This document shows positions 7,937 through 15,842 of a stretch of DNA of 64,000 nt, piece by piece; within the stretch, counting starts at the first letter, position 1, and each line of letters begins with the position of its first letter. The notes below the pieces were generated by a model, which saw only the letters and a list, made by a program, of their open reading frames with translations, ran no database searches and was not told the origin of the DNA. The stretch is from Streptomyces sp. NRRL F-6492. GTDB taxonomy: Bacteria > Actinomycetota > Actinomycetes > Streptomycetales > Streptomycetaceae. The stretch is taken from assembly GCF_001280125.1 (NCBI RefSeq), contig NZ_LGEG01000091.1:26012-90011 (forward strand). Direction: 5' to 3'. The position numbers were made by a program, and so were the translations under genes.

Positions 7937-8269
7937 ATGACCGACAACATCGTGCAGGTATCGACTGCCACGGCGACCTGGGAGGAAGCGGTCACGCTCG
8001 CGGGCCCGGCGGTCGAGAAGCGGCTCGCCGCCGGGGCGCAGATCATCGGGCCCGTCACCTCTGTGTACTGGCACCTGGGGGAGTACGGGACCGGCGAGGA
8101 GTGGCAGGTGCTCTTCAAGACGACCGAGGCGCAGTATCCGGCGCTCGAGGCCGACCTGCTCGAGCGGCACCCCTGGGACAACCCGGAGCTGTGCGCGGTG
8201 CCGGTGAAGTTCGCCGCGCCCCGGTGCGCGGAGTGGGTCCGCGACTCCGTCACCGGGGCTGGGGCCTAA
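7937..8269 (+). CDS. CutA1-like divalent cation tolerance protein
   Basis: 110 residues, the usual size. It has the CutA pattern: EEAVTLAGPAVEKRLAAGAQIIGPVTSVYWHLGEY (paraphrased from residues 15-50), EWQVLFKTTEAQYPALE, and ERHPWDNPELCAVPV. CutA proteins are trimeric ferredoxin-like folds that bind metals; their physiological role is poorly defined. It overlaps the converging HTH-TPR gene by 4 bp. It lies inside the integrated element, which is unusual for this normally chromosomal gene. Confidence 0.85.
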   Translation: MTDNIVQVSTATATWEEAVTLAGPAVEKRLAAGAQIIGPVTSVYWHLGEYGTGEEWQVLFKTTEAQYPALEADLLERHPWDNPELCAVPVKFAAPRCAEWVRDSVTGAGA

Positions 8270-9576
8270 CCGGCGGCGAGTTCCAGGAGCTCGCGGACGG
8301 CGGGCAGTTCCGCGTGGACGCGGAGCTCGCCGACGAGCGGGGTGATCCGCTGCATGGGCCGGATCGATGCGACGCCGGTCGCGAGCTCGAGCGCGCGGCC
8401 GGTCGTCGCGGCGGCCTGCTCGACCTCGCCCGCGGTGAGGAAGGCCTCCGCGAGCCACGACAGATACAGGGCCTTGTCGCGGGCGTGCTCGTCGGAGTAC
8501 CGGCCGAGGGAGTCGACGAGCGCAGGGACGGCGCGCAGCGGGTGGCGGAGTTCGGTCCAGCACCGGCCGGTCATGATGCCGAGCTCTGTGCGGTCGACCC
8601 AGACGGACCAGTCGGGTTGCGGCTCGCCGTCCTGCGCGTCGTTGAGGGACTCGTGGGCAGCAGCGAGGGCGGCTTCCGCGCCTCTGGCCCGTCCGTCGAC
8701 GGCGCAGGCCCAAGCGAGGCGCTCGTACAGCAGGGCACGGACGGTTGCCGGCGTGCGGGTGGTGATGGTCTCGCAGGAGTCGCGGGCGAAGGCCACCGCC
8801 GTGCGCCGGTCGTCCGGGAGCGTCTTGTAGGCGAGGAACGCGAGGCTGTTGCCGTACAGGTCGGCGTCCCCGGCTTCGCGGGCGTAGAGGCGGCTTTCCT
8901 CGTACAGGGCTGCCGCCTCCTTCGAGTGCCCGCCGTCGAAGAAGGCCCATCCGGCCTGTTGGGCCTGCTCGGCGAGGAGGCCGGTCAGGCGGGTGCGGAC
9001 GTCGGTGCCGGTGAAGGAGCCGCGGGCGAGGAGGGTCTTGGTGCGCTGGACCTCGCCGAGGTAGACGCGGCAGGTGTCGCCGCCACCGAGGACGTCGTCG
9101 AGGCGGCGGAGGCGGGCGGTGCGCTCGCGGAGCCGGTCGACGTACGAGGCGGTGATCCGGTCGGGTTGGGGTGCGTGGTGGAGTGCCGGCAGGGCGGCGG
9201 CCAGACTGGCCGTCGTGGCGACCTGCAGAACGGTGCGGCGGTGCATCGAGGGTCCGCTCCAGCGGGACGTTCCGGCAGGAGCGTCCTCCGCCTCCCACGG
9301 TTGGGGAGCGAGACCGACCATGTGCCCCGGTACGCGTAACGCCTGCGCGATGAGCCGGATCTTGTCGAAGCTGGTGATCCGGCCGGTGCCCCGTGCGAGC
9401 GAGCTGATCCTCTCCGGCTTGATGTCCAGCTCGGCCGCCAGCTTCGAGTAGCTGATGCGGGCACGCTCGCGCGCCATGCGGAACACGGTTCCGAAGTCGT
9501 GTGCGCCCAGGGCGCGCTGCATGTCCTCGTCCTCGAGGAGCTCCCGGGGGAGCGTCGTCGGCGGCTGGTAGCTCAT
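8266..9576 (-). CDS. XRE-type HTH regulator with TPR-like C-terminus
   Basis: 436 residues. The HTH lies at about residues 30-80 (FRMARERARISYSKLAAELDI then RISSLARGTGRITSF), followed by a linker and about 250 residues of helical repeats (AGWAFFDGGHSKEAAALYEES, split; RALLYERLAWACAV; ALYLSWLAEAFLTAGEVE) of TPR type. Such proteins often accompany Streptomyces integrative elements and small signalling operons. The partner is probably the divergent operon starting at 9753, with a palindrome at 9628-9642 between them. The ligand is unknown. Confidence 0.8.
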   Translation of the reverse strand: MSYQPPTTLPRELLEDEDMQRALGAHDFGTVFRMARERARISYSKLAAELDIKPERISSLARGTGRITSFDKIRLIAQALRVPGHMVGLAPQPWEAEDAPAGTSRWSGPSMHRRTVLQVATTASLAAALPALHHAPQPDRITASYVDRLRERTARLRRLDDVLGGGDTCRVYLGEVQRTKTLLARGSFTGTDVRTRLTGLLAEQAQQAGWAFFDGGHSKEAAALYEESRLYAREAGDADLYGNSLAFLAYKTLPDDRRTAVAFARDSCETITTRTPATVRALLYERLAWACAVDGRARGAEAALAAAHESLNDAQDGEPQPDWSVWVDRTELGIMTGRCWTELRHPLRAVPALVDSLGRYSDEHARDKALYLSWLAEAFLTAGEVEQAAATTGRALELATGVASIRPMQRITPLVGELRVHAELPAVRELLELAAG

Positions 9577-9627
9577 GCGGTCTCTTCCTGCCCGTCCAAG
9601 CCTGCCCCTCCTGCGTCCCGGGGGGCA

Positions 9628-9642
9628 TCCCCATCATGGGGA
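9628..9642. promoter_or_regulatory. Palindrome in the divergent spacer
   Basis: TCCCCA-TCA-TGGGGA, perfect arms, 52 bp from the HTH-TPR start and 110 bp from the divergent operon. GGGGAC recurs twice downstream of it. A candidate operator; no protein is assigned. Confidence 0.35.
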
Positions 9643-9752
9643 CACCCACGGTGGGGACGCGCCCGCTTCACGGGGATTCCACTCTGGGACACGAAAGCCC
9701 CGGAGGCCGTGGTGTGCACATCCGGGGCGGAGACGACTGGCTAGGAGTCGCC

Positions 9753-10346
9753 GTGCCCGAGCGTACCCAACTGCCTCCGAGTAGTGGAGTAGTTGAGCGA
9801 ACTGTCCGACCGACCCGTATCGCCGAGGAGTCCGCACAGGTCGTGCACCTGCGGAGGGAGCGGGAGCTCGCCGCCGCGGCGTGGCTCCTCGTTGCGGCGA
9901 AGGACGCCAAGGCAGCTCGACACGAATGGGCGACGTACGGTGTCGCTCTCCTGCGCTGCGGCACCTTGTTCTCCGCCGTCCGCATGCCGGCCGACCTGGT
10001 CCACGCCGCTGCCGACAGCGAAGACCGGGAGGAGGTCGCGCACTTCCTCGACGTCGTCCTCGAGGGCGGGCCGGTCATCCACGACGCGGGGAGCCGCCAG
10101 TTCTACGCCCTGAGCCCGGCGAGCACCTTCCGGTACTGGCGGATCGTGGGAACCGAGTGCCTGGGGACGGACGCCTTCCTCGGCGTGCCGGCCACCGATC
10201 TGACGGCGCCCGACCCGCGGTGTTCGGCGTACTGGGCCGTCCCGATGGACGGGCCCGGGACGCTGTGCGTGCCGGGGGCGGTCGTGAAGCTGGTCGGCAT
10301 CGGCCGCGACGCCCTCGACCGGGCGGAAGGCGAAGGCGATGAGTAG
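9753..10346 (+). CDS. Conserved hypothetical protein, PrimPol-N-like
   Basis: 197 residues. Start GTG 9753 with an AGGAG five bases upstream. The pattern AAWLLVAAKDAKAARHEW, GVALLRCGTLFSAVR and AYWAVPMDGPGTLCVPGAVV is widespread in Streptomyces, usually beside an anti-sigma-type ATPase, and resembles the N-terminal part of bifunctional primase/polymerase proteins. The catalytic acidic residues of a working primase are not obvious, so activity should not be assumed. First gene of a coupled operon (8-bp overlap with the next gene). Confidence 0.7.
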   Translation: MPERTQLPPSSGVVERTVRPTRIAEESAQVVHLRRERELAAAAWLLVAAKDAKAARHEWATYGVALLRCGTLFSAVRMPADLVHAAADSEDREEVAHFLDVVLEGGPVIHDAGSRQFYALSPASTFRYWRIVGTECLGTDAFLGVPATDLTAPDPRCSAYWAVPMDGPGTLCVPGAVVKLVGIGRDALDRAEGEGDE

Positions 10347-10779
10347 AGCCGCGCCGAGCCGCCCGCCGCTCCTCTTCCCCAGCAGTCGGGGTGGGTCGTC
10401 GTACTCGCGGATGCTGCCCCGTGAGCCGGAGTCGACCGCCGTCGCCCGGCACTTGGTCCGCGGCGCGCTCGACCGCTGGTGCCTGGACGAGCTCGTCGAG
10501 GGTGCGGCCCTGGTTGTCACCGAGCTGGTCACGAACTGCGCCCAGCACGCCCGCGGTACGACGATCCATGTCGTCGTCGCGCTGCACCGGACCGGCTGGG
10601 TACGAGTCTCCGTCGTCGACCGCGACCGCAAGCCACCGGTTCAACGCATGCCGGCCGACGACGCCGAGCGCGGCCGTGGCCTCGCCCTCGTCGACGCGGT
10701 CGCGACCCAGTGGGGCGTCGACCCGCTCCCGTGGGGGAAGCGCGTGTGGGCCGACTTCGCGCCGGAGGTGAGGACGTGA
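10339..10779 (+). CDS. RsbW-like ATP-binding protein (HATPase_c_2)
   Basis: 146 residues. It has the GHKL ATPase N-box (ELVTNCAQHARG) and G1 region (VVDRDRKPPVQR), and a degenerate G2 box (GRGLALVDAVATQWG). This is the short anti-sigma-factor-like family that is greatly expanded in Streptomyces. It may bind a sigma factor or anti-anti-sigma protein, but none is encoded nearby. It overlaps the PrimPol-like gene by 8 bp and the next short ORF by 4 bp. Confidence 0.85.
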   Translation: MSRAAPSRPPLLFPSSRGGSSYSRMLPREPESTAVARHLVRGALDRWCLDELVEGAALVVTELVTNCAQHARGTTIHVVVALHRTGWVRVSVVDRDRKPPVQRMPADDAERGRGLALVDAVATQWGVDPLPWGKRVWADFAPEVRT

Positions 10780-10862
10780 CCCGGGAGCGCGCGGCCGTCT
10801 GGTCGTACTGCGCCGTCCTCGGCGACCTGGTGCTCGTCCTCGGATGTGGTGTCGCCCGATGA
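10776..10862 (+). CDS. Possible 28-residue peptide, coupled to the ATPase gene
   Basis: GTG at 10776 overlaps the ATPase stop (GTGA), with GGAGG upstream. The peptide has a short hydrophobic stretch (SYCAVLGDLVLVLGCGVA) that could insert in a membrane. Coupled start and good ribosome site support translation, but there is no recognised family. Confidence 0.4.
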   Translation: MTRERAAVWSYCAVLGDLVLVLGCGVAR

Positions 10863-10968
10863 GACTCCCATCCCGGCCGGGAGCCGCTGCACCTGACGGC
10901 TTGCGGAGTGCTCCCCCGTGGCACCTGCCCGGCCGGGGTGGGTCCGCACAGAAGAGAGGACGCGCCGA

Positions 10969-11142
10969 GTGTTCGTGATCGGCCGGTGCTGGCGCCGCGA
11001 CGCGACCGGCGTGCCGGTCATGTGGCTCGGGCCGGTCACCAGCGAGGACCACGGGCACGGCCCGTTCCACGCCTGTGAACCGTGCATGCGCCGCCTCGAG
11101 GAGCTCCTCGCCGAGTACGCCGGGCGCCGCTCCTCGGCCTGA
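10969..11142 (+). CDS. Small conserved hypothetical protein with CxxC
   Basis: 57 residues from GTG 10969, preceded by AGAGAGGA; an earlier in-frame GTG at 10918 would add 17 residues of poor character. Features are VFVIGRCWRRDATGVPVMW and HACEPCMRRLEELLAEY. The CEPC pair could bind a metal or be redox active. Similar small proteins occur in Streptomyces element operons; function unknown. Confidence 0.6.
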   Translation: MFVIGRCWRRDATGVPVMWLGPVTSEDHGHGPFHACEPCMRRLEELLAEYAGRRSSA

Positions 11143-11218
11143 GACCCCCGCCCCGGCTCGCTGGGTTCCGCCTGCCGGGGCGGGTTCGCCACCGCACCAA
11201 CGACGAGAGGAACAGATC

Positions 11219-11716
11219 GTGACCACTGTCGTTCAGGCTCCATCCCTCGCGCTCATCCGTGACCCGGAGGAGCTCCTCAACCGCGTGGCCCCGTTCGTGA
11301 GGTACCTGCCGGAGAACGTGGCCGACGGCGGGCCGATCTGGGAGCGGGAGATCGCGCTGCTCCTCCGCGACAACACGATGGTCCGCGACATGGCCGAGCG
11401 CATCCTCGGCCAGGCCGTCGCGTACACGGTGGCGACGATGCAGCACAAGGACGTGCACCTGGGCGTCGGGAAGCTCGTCGACATCGGCGTCCACCAGCTC
11501 ATCCTCGACACCCCGGTCTACTTCGCGATGTGCGAGGCCTTCAACGGCGGCGCGTACCGGCATCACGCGCCGTTCATCCAGCGCCGCGCCGACGGCCTGT
11601 GCATCCGTACCGCGGACTTCCTGCGGGCGGACGGCTGGGCCGTCGATGACGAGCTGTGGGCCATCGACGGGGCTGAGTGCTCGCCCTGTGACTCGAAGGT
11701 GCCGGACAGCCACTGA
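11219..11716 (+). CDS. Hypothetical protein
   Basis: 165 residues from GTG 11219 after GAGAGGA. Mostly hydrophilic and without recognised domain motifs. An internal hydrophobic-amphipathic part (ILGQAVAYTVATMQ) is too short for a clear membrane span. Same strand and close spacing to the small CxxC gene and the methyltransferase suggest one transcription unit. Confidence 0.6.
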   Translation: MTTVVQAPSLALIRDPEELLNRVAPFVRYLPENVADGGPIWEREIALLLRDNTMVRDMAERILGQAVAYTVATMQHKDVHLGVGKLVDIGVHQLILDTPVYFAMCEAFNGGAYRHHAPFIQRRADGLCIRTADFLRADGWAVDDELWAIDGAECSPCDSKVPDSH

Positions 11717-11820
11717 CCGACCCGGGCCGACCCCCATCGGCCCCTAGTCTGGGCCCTCGTCCTCCACCCGTCCGGAGGGCGAGGGCCCTGCCCGTACCAC
11801 CTCCCGTGAAAGGGGATGAC

Positions 11821-12474
11821 GTGCCCGCACGCCACGACATCGCAGCAGAGACCGAGTTGTGGGACGCGTATGCCGGCAGCGCGTTCAAGGACGACATGGA
11901 GCCCACGTTCTGCTGGACGCAGTACGCCGGGCACGGGCCGGGGCCCGAGCTCCTCGGCGACCCGGAGTCGGTCCTCGAGCTCGGCTGTGGGACCGGCCGG
12001 GCGCTCGCCTTCCTCGCTGGGCGCGGGGTGAAGGCGCGGGGCGTCGACCTGTCCCCGGTCATGGTGAAGAAGGTGACCGACCGGTGGGGGCCGCTCGGCG
12101 TCGATGTCGTTCACGCGGAGGTGCTCGAGCATCTGGCCGCCGACCAGAACGTCTATGACGCCATGTACTCCGTCTTCGGGGCCGTGTGGTTCACCGACCC
12201 TGTGAAGCTGTTCCCGCTCGTCGCCGAGCGGCTCCGGCCGGGCGGCGTCCTTGCCTTCTCCCAGCCGCCAGCGATCCCGGGGGCGTACGGGCCGCAGGGG
12301 ATGTACAAGGGCGGCTTCGCCGGGAAGGCGATGTTCACCTACCGGTACAGCTACACGCCGCGGCGGTGGGTCGGCATGCTCGAGCGGGCCGGGTTCCGTG
12401 ATGTCGACGCCCAGATCCTCGACGCTCCACAGACCGGGCACATCGGGACGCTCCTGGTGACCGCTCGCCGCTGA
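11821..12474 (+). CDS. Class I SAM-dependent methyltransferase
   Basis: 217 residues. Motif I is VLELGCGTGRALAFLAG, followed by acidic motif II (GVDLSPVMVKK), and post-motif LRPGGVLAFSQPP. The Rossmann methyltransferase core is complete. GTG 11821 lies six bases after AAAGGGGA; an upstream GTG at 11806 is part of that ribosome site. The substrate is not predictable. It is the last clear gene of the integrated element. Confidence 0.85.
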   Translation: MPARHDIAAETELWDAYAGSAFKDDMEPTFCWTQYAGHGPGPELLGDPESVLELGCGTGRALAFLAGRGVKARGVDLSPVMVKKVTDRWGPLGVDVVHAEVLEHLAADQNVYDAMYSVFGAVWFTDPVKLFPLVAERLRPGGVLAFSQPPAIPGAYGPQGMYKGGFAGKAMFTYRYSYTPRRWVGMLERAGFRDVDAQILDAPQTGHIGTLLVTARR

Positions 12475-12570
12475 GCGATGAGCGGGTACTCCTGCTTTTG
12501 GCCTGGCCAGGCGGCATATGCGTGACGTGAGCGATGGGTTCTGGCAGACCCCTCTGAGCTACGGAGAAGT

Positions 12571-12777
12571 TTAAGCGTCGATCATATTCTCGAGTGAAGA
12601 GATATCGGGCGGTGCATCGCAGAACCAGGCTTCATGGTCTGCATCGAGACGGAAGATGCGGCTCCAGCTATGACCCAAGGTGGGGTAGCGCACATCAAGG
12701 GTGCTGGTGAGGGAGGGGGCGCGGGTCATGGAAAAACCGACCAAGATCACGACTTCCCTCCGGAGAGCGTTGATCAT
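12571..12777 (-). CDS. Doubtful small ORF starting inside the right repeat
   Basis: 68 codons from an ATG that lies within the right attachment repeat, running into a segment of lower GC than the rest of the window. No family is recognised. It could be a gene cut by the insertion or a chance ORF. The rest of 12475-12771 shows no other gene. Confidence 0.2.
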   Translation of the reverse strand: MINALRREVVILVGFSMTRAPSLTSTLDVRYPTLGHSWSRIFRLDADHEAWFCDAPPDISSLENMIDA

Positions 12778-12844
12778 GCAGATCTTCGAGGGCACGAACC
12801 AGATCCAGCGGCTGGTGATCAGCCGGGGGCTGGCGCTCGCGGAG
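12772..12844 (+). repeat. Right attachment-site repeat (73 bp, perfect)
   Basis: Identical to 7131-7203 and followed by AAG TAG, the probable original end of the acyl-CoA dehydrogenase gene. It is a gene-end fragment with no start. Confidence 0.85.
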
Positions 12845-12892
12845 AAGTAGCGGGGCGGGCGGCGGTCCGGGCGGTCGCCCGCGGCGCCCCGC

Positions 12893-13024
12893 TCAGACGC
12901 GGCGGGCCCGCCAGGGCCATGCCGCCGTGCCGGCGACCAGGGCGAGTGCGGCCGGGTCGGCCAGGAGCGTCGGGGTGCCGGCCGCCGGGTGCGCCCCGCC
13001 TCCGCCCCGCCGACCGCGACCCGG
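12893..13024 (-). pseudogene. Possible C-terminal membrane-anchor remnant
   Basis: An in-frame stretch ends LADPAALALVAGTAAW then basic PWRARRV and a stop: one hydrophobic helix with a positive tail. No start or body exists because the upstream gene stops at 13025. It may be the end of a deleted membrane protein, or chance. Confidence 0.25.
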
Positions 13025-13588
13025 CTAACGCACCACGCGGTGGCGGAGGTGGACGACCTTCGAGCCGAGCGGGCGGGTCTCGACGAGTTCGAGGTCCACC
13101 CGGCGCTCGTGCCGGGGGAAGAAGGGAATGCCGCCGCCGACCAGCACCGGATAGACGACGGTCCGGTACTCGTCGATCAGATCCGCCGCGGCCGCCTCGG
13201 CGGCGAGGGTCGCGCCGCCGATCGCGATCTCGCCCTCCCCCGGCTCGGCCCGCAACCGCTCGATCTCCTCCGCCACGCCGCCGGAGGCCAGCCGGGCGTT
13301 GCCCCGCACCTCCGACAGGGTGGTGGAGAACACCACCTTCGGGAGCGGGTTCCAGAGCGAGATCCACTCGCGCGACGCGTCGTCGAGCGACGGGTCCCGG
13401 TCGGCGGTCTCCCAGTACAGCATCGTCTCGTACAGCCGCCGTCCCAGCAGATGGACGCCGACCCCCCGCATCTCGTCGATCCAGAAGCGGAAGACCTCCT
13501 CGGGGGGCTCCGACCAGTCGAAGCCCCCGTCCGGCCCGACGATGTAGCCGTCGAGCGAGACGTTCATCGAATAGGTCACGCTGCGCAT
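13025..13588 (-). CDS. Dihydrofolate reductase-like (RibD C-terminal domain) protein
   Basis: 187 residues. Family features are MNVSLDGYIVGPDG at the N-terminus, LLGRRLYETM, IAIGGATLAAEA (NADPH-binding glycine turn) and LVGGGIPFFP. These stand-alone proteins are NADPH-dependent reductases related to DHFR/RibD, and most have no assigned substrate. Single gene, not obviously in an operon. Confidence 0.88.
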   Translation of the reverse strand: MRSVTYSMNVSLDGYIVGPDGGFDWSEPPEEVFRFWIDEMRGVGVHLLGRRLYETMLYWETADRDPSLDDASREWISLWNPLPKVVFSTTLSEVRGNARLASGGVAEEIERLRAEPGEGEIAIGGATLAAEAAAADLIDEYRTVVYPVLVGGGIPFFPRHERRVDLELVETRPLGSKVVHLRHRVVR

Positions 13589-14035
13589 CGGAAGTCCTCC
13601 TCGGCCGGCCTGCCCGGTGACGGGTCCGACAGTACGGCCGCCGGGCGCCGCGGGGCCCGGTGCGACGCGCGGGGTCTTCCCGTCCCCGTCCGCCGCCTTC
13701 GGCGTGCCCGCCGGGGAGAGGAGTGCCGGAGCGGCCGCGCCCGGGCGGCGGCACCGCGACGGAGGGCGGCGGGGACGCGGACATCGGGCGCGCCGACTCC
13801 GGCACCGTGCCGGCCGACGGCAGCCCGTGGGGCAACGGCAGGGTCAACGCGTCGGAGAGCGAGGGGTGTTCGTCCTCCGGGTGGGAGGTCCAGGCCGTCC
13901 CCCGGCCGTGGCCGGCGCGCGCCGACCACGACGGTCGCCGGCCGCATCGGTGGCCCCCGGGGCCTCGCGCGACCGCCGGTGTGAGGCGCGCCACTACCCG
14001 GGTGCGGAGGACCCGCCGTACGTGATCATCACGGT
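13589..14035. other. 447-bp gap with no supported gene
   Basis: Several frames are open but none has coherent third-position bias over its length, a family motif or a good ribosome site. It may hold eroded coding sequence. The last 30 bp must contain the promoter of the gene at 14036. Confidence 0.4.
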
Positions 14036-14737
14036 ATGGATGCTCGTTTCCTCGGCATCGCCGAGCTCGCCGAAGTCCCCTCCACGGCCGTCGTGGTCGA
14101 CGTCATGCGTGCCTTCACCGTGGCCGCCTGGGCCTTCGGCCGGGGAGCGGAGCGGATCGTCCTCGCCGGGTCGCTGGACGAGGCCCTGGCGCTGAAGGCC
14201 CGGCACCCGGACTGGGTGGCGCTCAAGGACGGCCCGCCGGCGCCCGGGTTCGACGCCGTCAACTCGCCGGGCCTGCTGCGGTCCGCCGACCTCGGCGGCC
14301 GGACCGTCGTGCAGAAGACCACGGCGGGGACGGTCGGCGCCCTCGCGGTCAAGGACGCGTCGCTGGTGCTGTGCGCCGGCTTCGTGGTGGCGGAGGCGAC
14401 GGCCCGGGTCCTGCGGGCGCGCGGGTGCGACGACGTCACGTTCGTGGTCACCGGCGAGGACGGACGCGCCGAGGAGGACCTGGCGTGCGCGCAGTACGTC
14501 GCGGGGAGGGCCGCCGGGGCCGGGACGGCCGCGGCCGGGTTCCTCCGCCGCGCCGAGGAGTCGCGCGCCGCCGCCGAGTTGAGGGAGGGCGTGCGCGAAG
14601 GGGCCCACCCCGACGACGTCGCGCTCTGCCTCGAACTCGACCGCTTCCCCTTCGCCATGGTGGCCTCCGTGGAGGACTCCCTCATGGTCCTCCGCCCGTA
14701 CGCCGCGCCCCCGGCGGCCGGCGAGCCCCCGAACTGA
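14036..14737 (+). CDS. ComB-like 2-phosphosulfolactate phosphatase family protein
   Basis: 233 residues. It has the family pattern [55 protein letters not shown] (as adjoining motifs) and a C-terminal [11 protein letters not shown]. ComB hydrolyses 2-phosphosulfolactate in coenzyme M synthesis in archaea. Streptomyces lacks that pathway as far as known, so the substrate here is probably another phosphoester. Stands alone. Confidence 0.8.
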   Translation: MDARFLGIAELAEVPSTAVVVDVMRAFTVAAWAFGRGAERIVLAGSLDEALALKARHPDWVALKDGPPAPGFDAVNSPGLLRSADLGGRTVVQKTTAGTVGALAVKDASLVLCAGFVVAEATARVLRARGCDDVTFVVTGEDGRAEEDLACAQYVAGRAAGAGTAAAGFLRRAEESRAAAELREGVREGAHPDDVALCLELDRFPFAMVASVEDSLMVLRPYAAPPAAGEPPN

Positions 14738-14767
14738 CCACCGAGGGACGAACGGCGACCCGCGCCT

Positions 14768-14851
14768 CCGACGGCGGATGCCGCACCCCGCGCCCCCGAC
14801 GGCGGATGCCGCATCCCGCGCCCCCGACGGCGGATGCCGCACCCCTCGCCT
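14768..14851 (+). repeat. Three tandem 28-bp repeats
   Basis: Units at 14768-14795, 14796-14823 and 14824-14851 each begin CCGACGGCGGATGCCGCA and differ by one or two bases. They lie between the ComB-like gene and the short-chain dehydrogenase and are not translated. Confidence 0.85.
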
Positions 14852-14992
14852 CCGCTTCCGGGGTCGCGTCACGCGGTTCTATGGTGGGCGGCGCAGATCG
14901 CGCGGACCGCGCGGTCCTCCGCGGGCACGCGCCCGATCCGGCGGCCATCCCGGCGGCAGGGTCGCCCCCGCACGACACGAACGAGGAGTTCC

Positions 14993-15754
14993 ATGGACAT
15001 CGCAGGCTCCGCCGCTCTCGTCACCGGCGCCGCCTCCGGCCTCGGTGCCGCCACCGCCGCCGCGCTCGCCGCCCGGGGCGCCACCGTCTACGGCCTGGAC
15101 CTGGACAAGGCCGTGGCCGCCGCCGGGGCCCTGCCCGAGGGCGTCCGGCTGCTCGCCGCCGACGTCACCGACGAGGAGCAGGTCCGCGCGGCCCTCGCGG
15201 AGATCGACGCCGACGGCGCCGAGCTGCGGCTCGCCGTGAACTGCGCCGGCATCGCCCCCTCCGCCCGGATCCTGGGCCGCAGGGGGCCGCACGACCTCGA
15301 CCTGTTCCGGGCCGTCCTGAACGTCAACCTGCTCGGCACGTTCAACGTGATGCGGCTCGCCGCCGAGGCCATCGCCCGGCACGAGCCCGACGAGCACGGG
15401 CAGCGCGGCCTCGTCGTCAACACCGCCTCGATCGCCGCCTTCGAGGGCCAGGTGGGCCAGATCGCCTACGCCGCCTCCAAGGCGGGCGTCGCCGGCATGA
15501 CCGTCACCGCCGCCCGCGACCTCGCCCAGTTCGGCATCCGGGTCGTCACCGTCGCCCCCGGCATCGTCGACACCCCGATGATGGCCGGGTTCACCGAGGA
15601 CGTCCGGGCCGGTCTCGCCGCGAGCGTCACCTTCCCGCAGCGCCTCGCCAGCCCGGAGGAGTACGCCCGGCTCGTCACGATGATCGCCGAGCACGACTAC
15701 CTCAACGGCGAGACGATCCGCATGGACGGCGCGCTCCGGATGACCGCGCGCTGA
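14993..15754 (+). CDS. Short-chain dehydrogenase, 3-hydroxyacyl-CoA dehydrogenase type II-like
   Basis: 253 residues. NAD motif TGAASGLGAATA, NNAG variant (NCAGIAP), catalytic Ser (NTASIAAFEGQ), YAASK and PGIVDTPMM are all present. The overall pattern, including an IAPSARILGR stretch and the FPQRLASPEEYA motif, matches HSD10-type 3-hydroxy-2-methylbutyryl/3-hydroxyacyl-CoA dehydrogenases of branched-chain and fatty acid breakdown. ATG 14993 follows GGAG. The next gene is a TetR, and an operator-like hairpin lies between them. Confidence 0.9.
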   Translation: MDIAGSAALVTGAASGLGAATAAALAARGATVYGLDLDKAVAAAGALPEGVRLLAADVTDEEQVRAALAEIDADGAELRLAVNCAGIAPSARILGRRGPHDLDLFRAVLNVNLLGTFNVMRLAAEAIARHEPDEHGQRGLVVNTASIAAFEGQVGQIAYAASKAGVAGMTVTAARDLAQFGIRVVTVAPGIVDTPMMAGFTEDVRAGLAASVTFPQRLASPEEYARLVTMIAEHDYLNGETIRMDGALRMTAR

Positions 15755-15774
15755 GCCTCCGTACCCTCGGAAAA

Positions 15775-15808
15775 GCACTCGGTGCCGGATCTTTCCGGCA
15801 CCGAGTGC
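15775..15808. terminator. Perfect 15-bp stem-loop between dehydrogenase and TetR
   Basis: GCACTCGGTGCCGGA, loop TCTT, TCCGGCACCGAGTGC. It fits a terminator for the short-chain dehydrogenase gene. Its right arm also forms the GGCAC-CGA-GTGCC operator-like motif. Confidence 0.7.
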
Positions 15809-15810
15809 CG
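15796..15810. promoter_or_regulatory. CGGCAC-CGA-GTGCCG operator-like site ahead of the TetR gene
   Basis: Perfect 6-3-6 palindrome 33 bp upstream of the TetR ATG. It is the same pattern as the sites at 16627 and 36792, and a likely autoregulatory site. Confidence 0.5.
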
Positions 15811-15842
15811 CACGAGTGCGTTCCCAATGCTACTTTCGACGC

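Larger units (their letters stand above)
7131..12844. mobile_element. Decayed integrative element inserted in the 3' end of the acyl-CoA dehydrogenase gene
   Basis: A 73-bp perfect direct repeat (7131-7203 and 12772-12844) brackets 5.6 kb. The left end carries a tyrosine integrase oriented toward the adjacent repeat, as in actinobacterial integrative elements. The interior holds genes typical of such elements (HTH-TPR regulator, PrimPol-like protein, RsbW-like ATPase, methyltransferase). No replication initiator, excisionase or FtsK-like transfer gene is present, and the integrase lacks its N-terminal half, so the element is presumably no longer mobile. Confidence 0.75.

Noticed and set aside
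7131..12844. Complete, transferable AICE
   Set aside because: No replication, excision or transfer genes, and the integrase lacks its N-terminal half.
13660..14025. Open frames on both strands between the RibD-like and ComB-like genes
   Set aside because: No consistent third-position bias and no motif. Listed as a gap.
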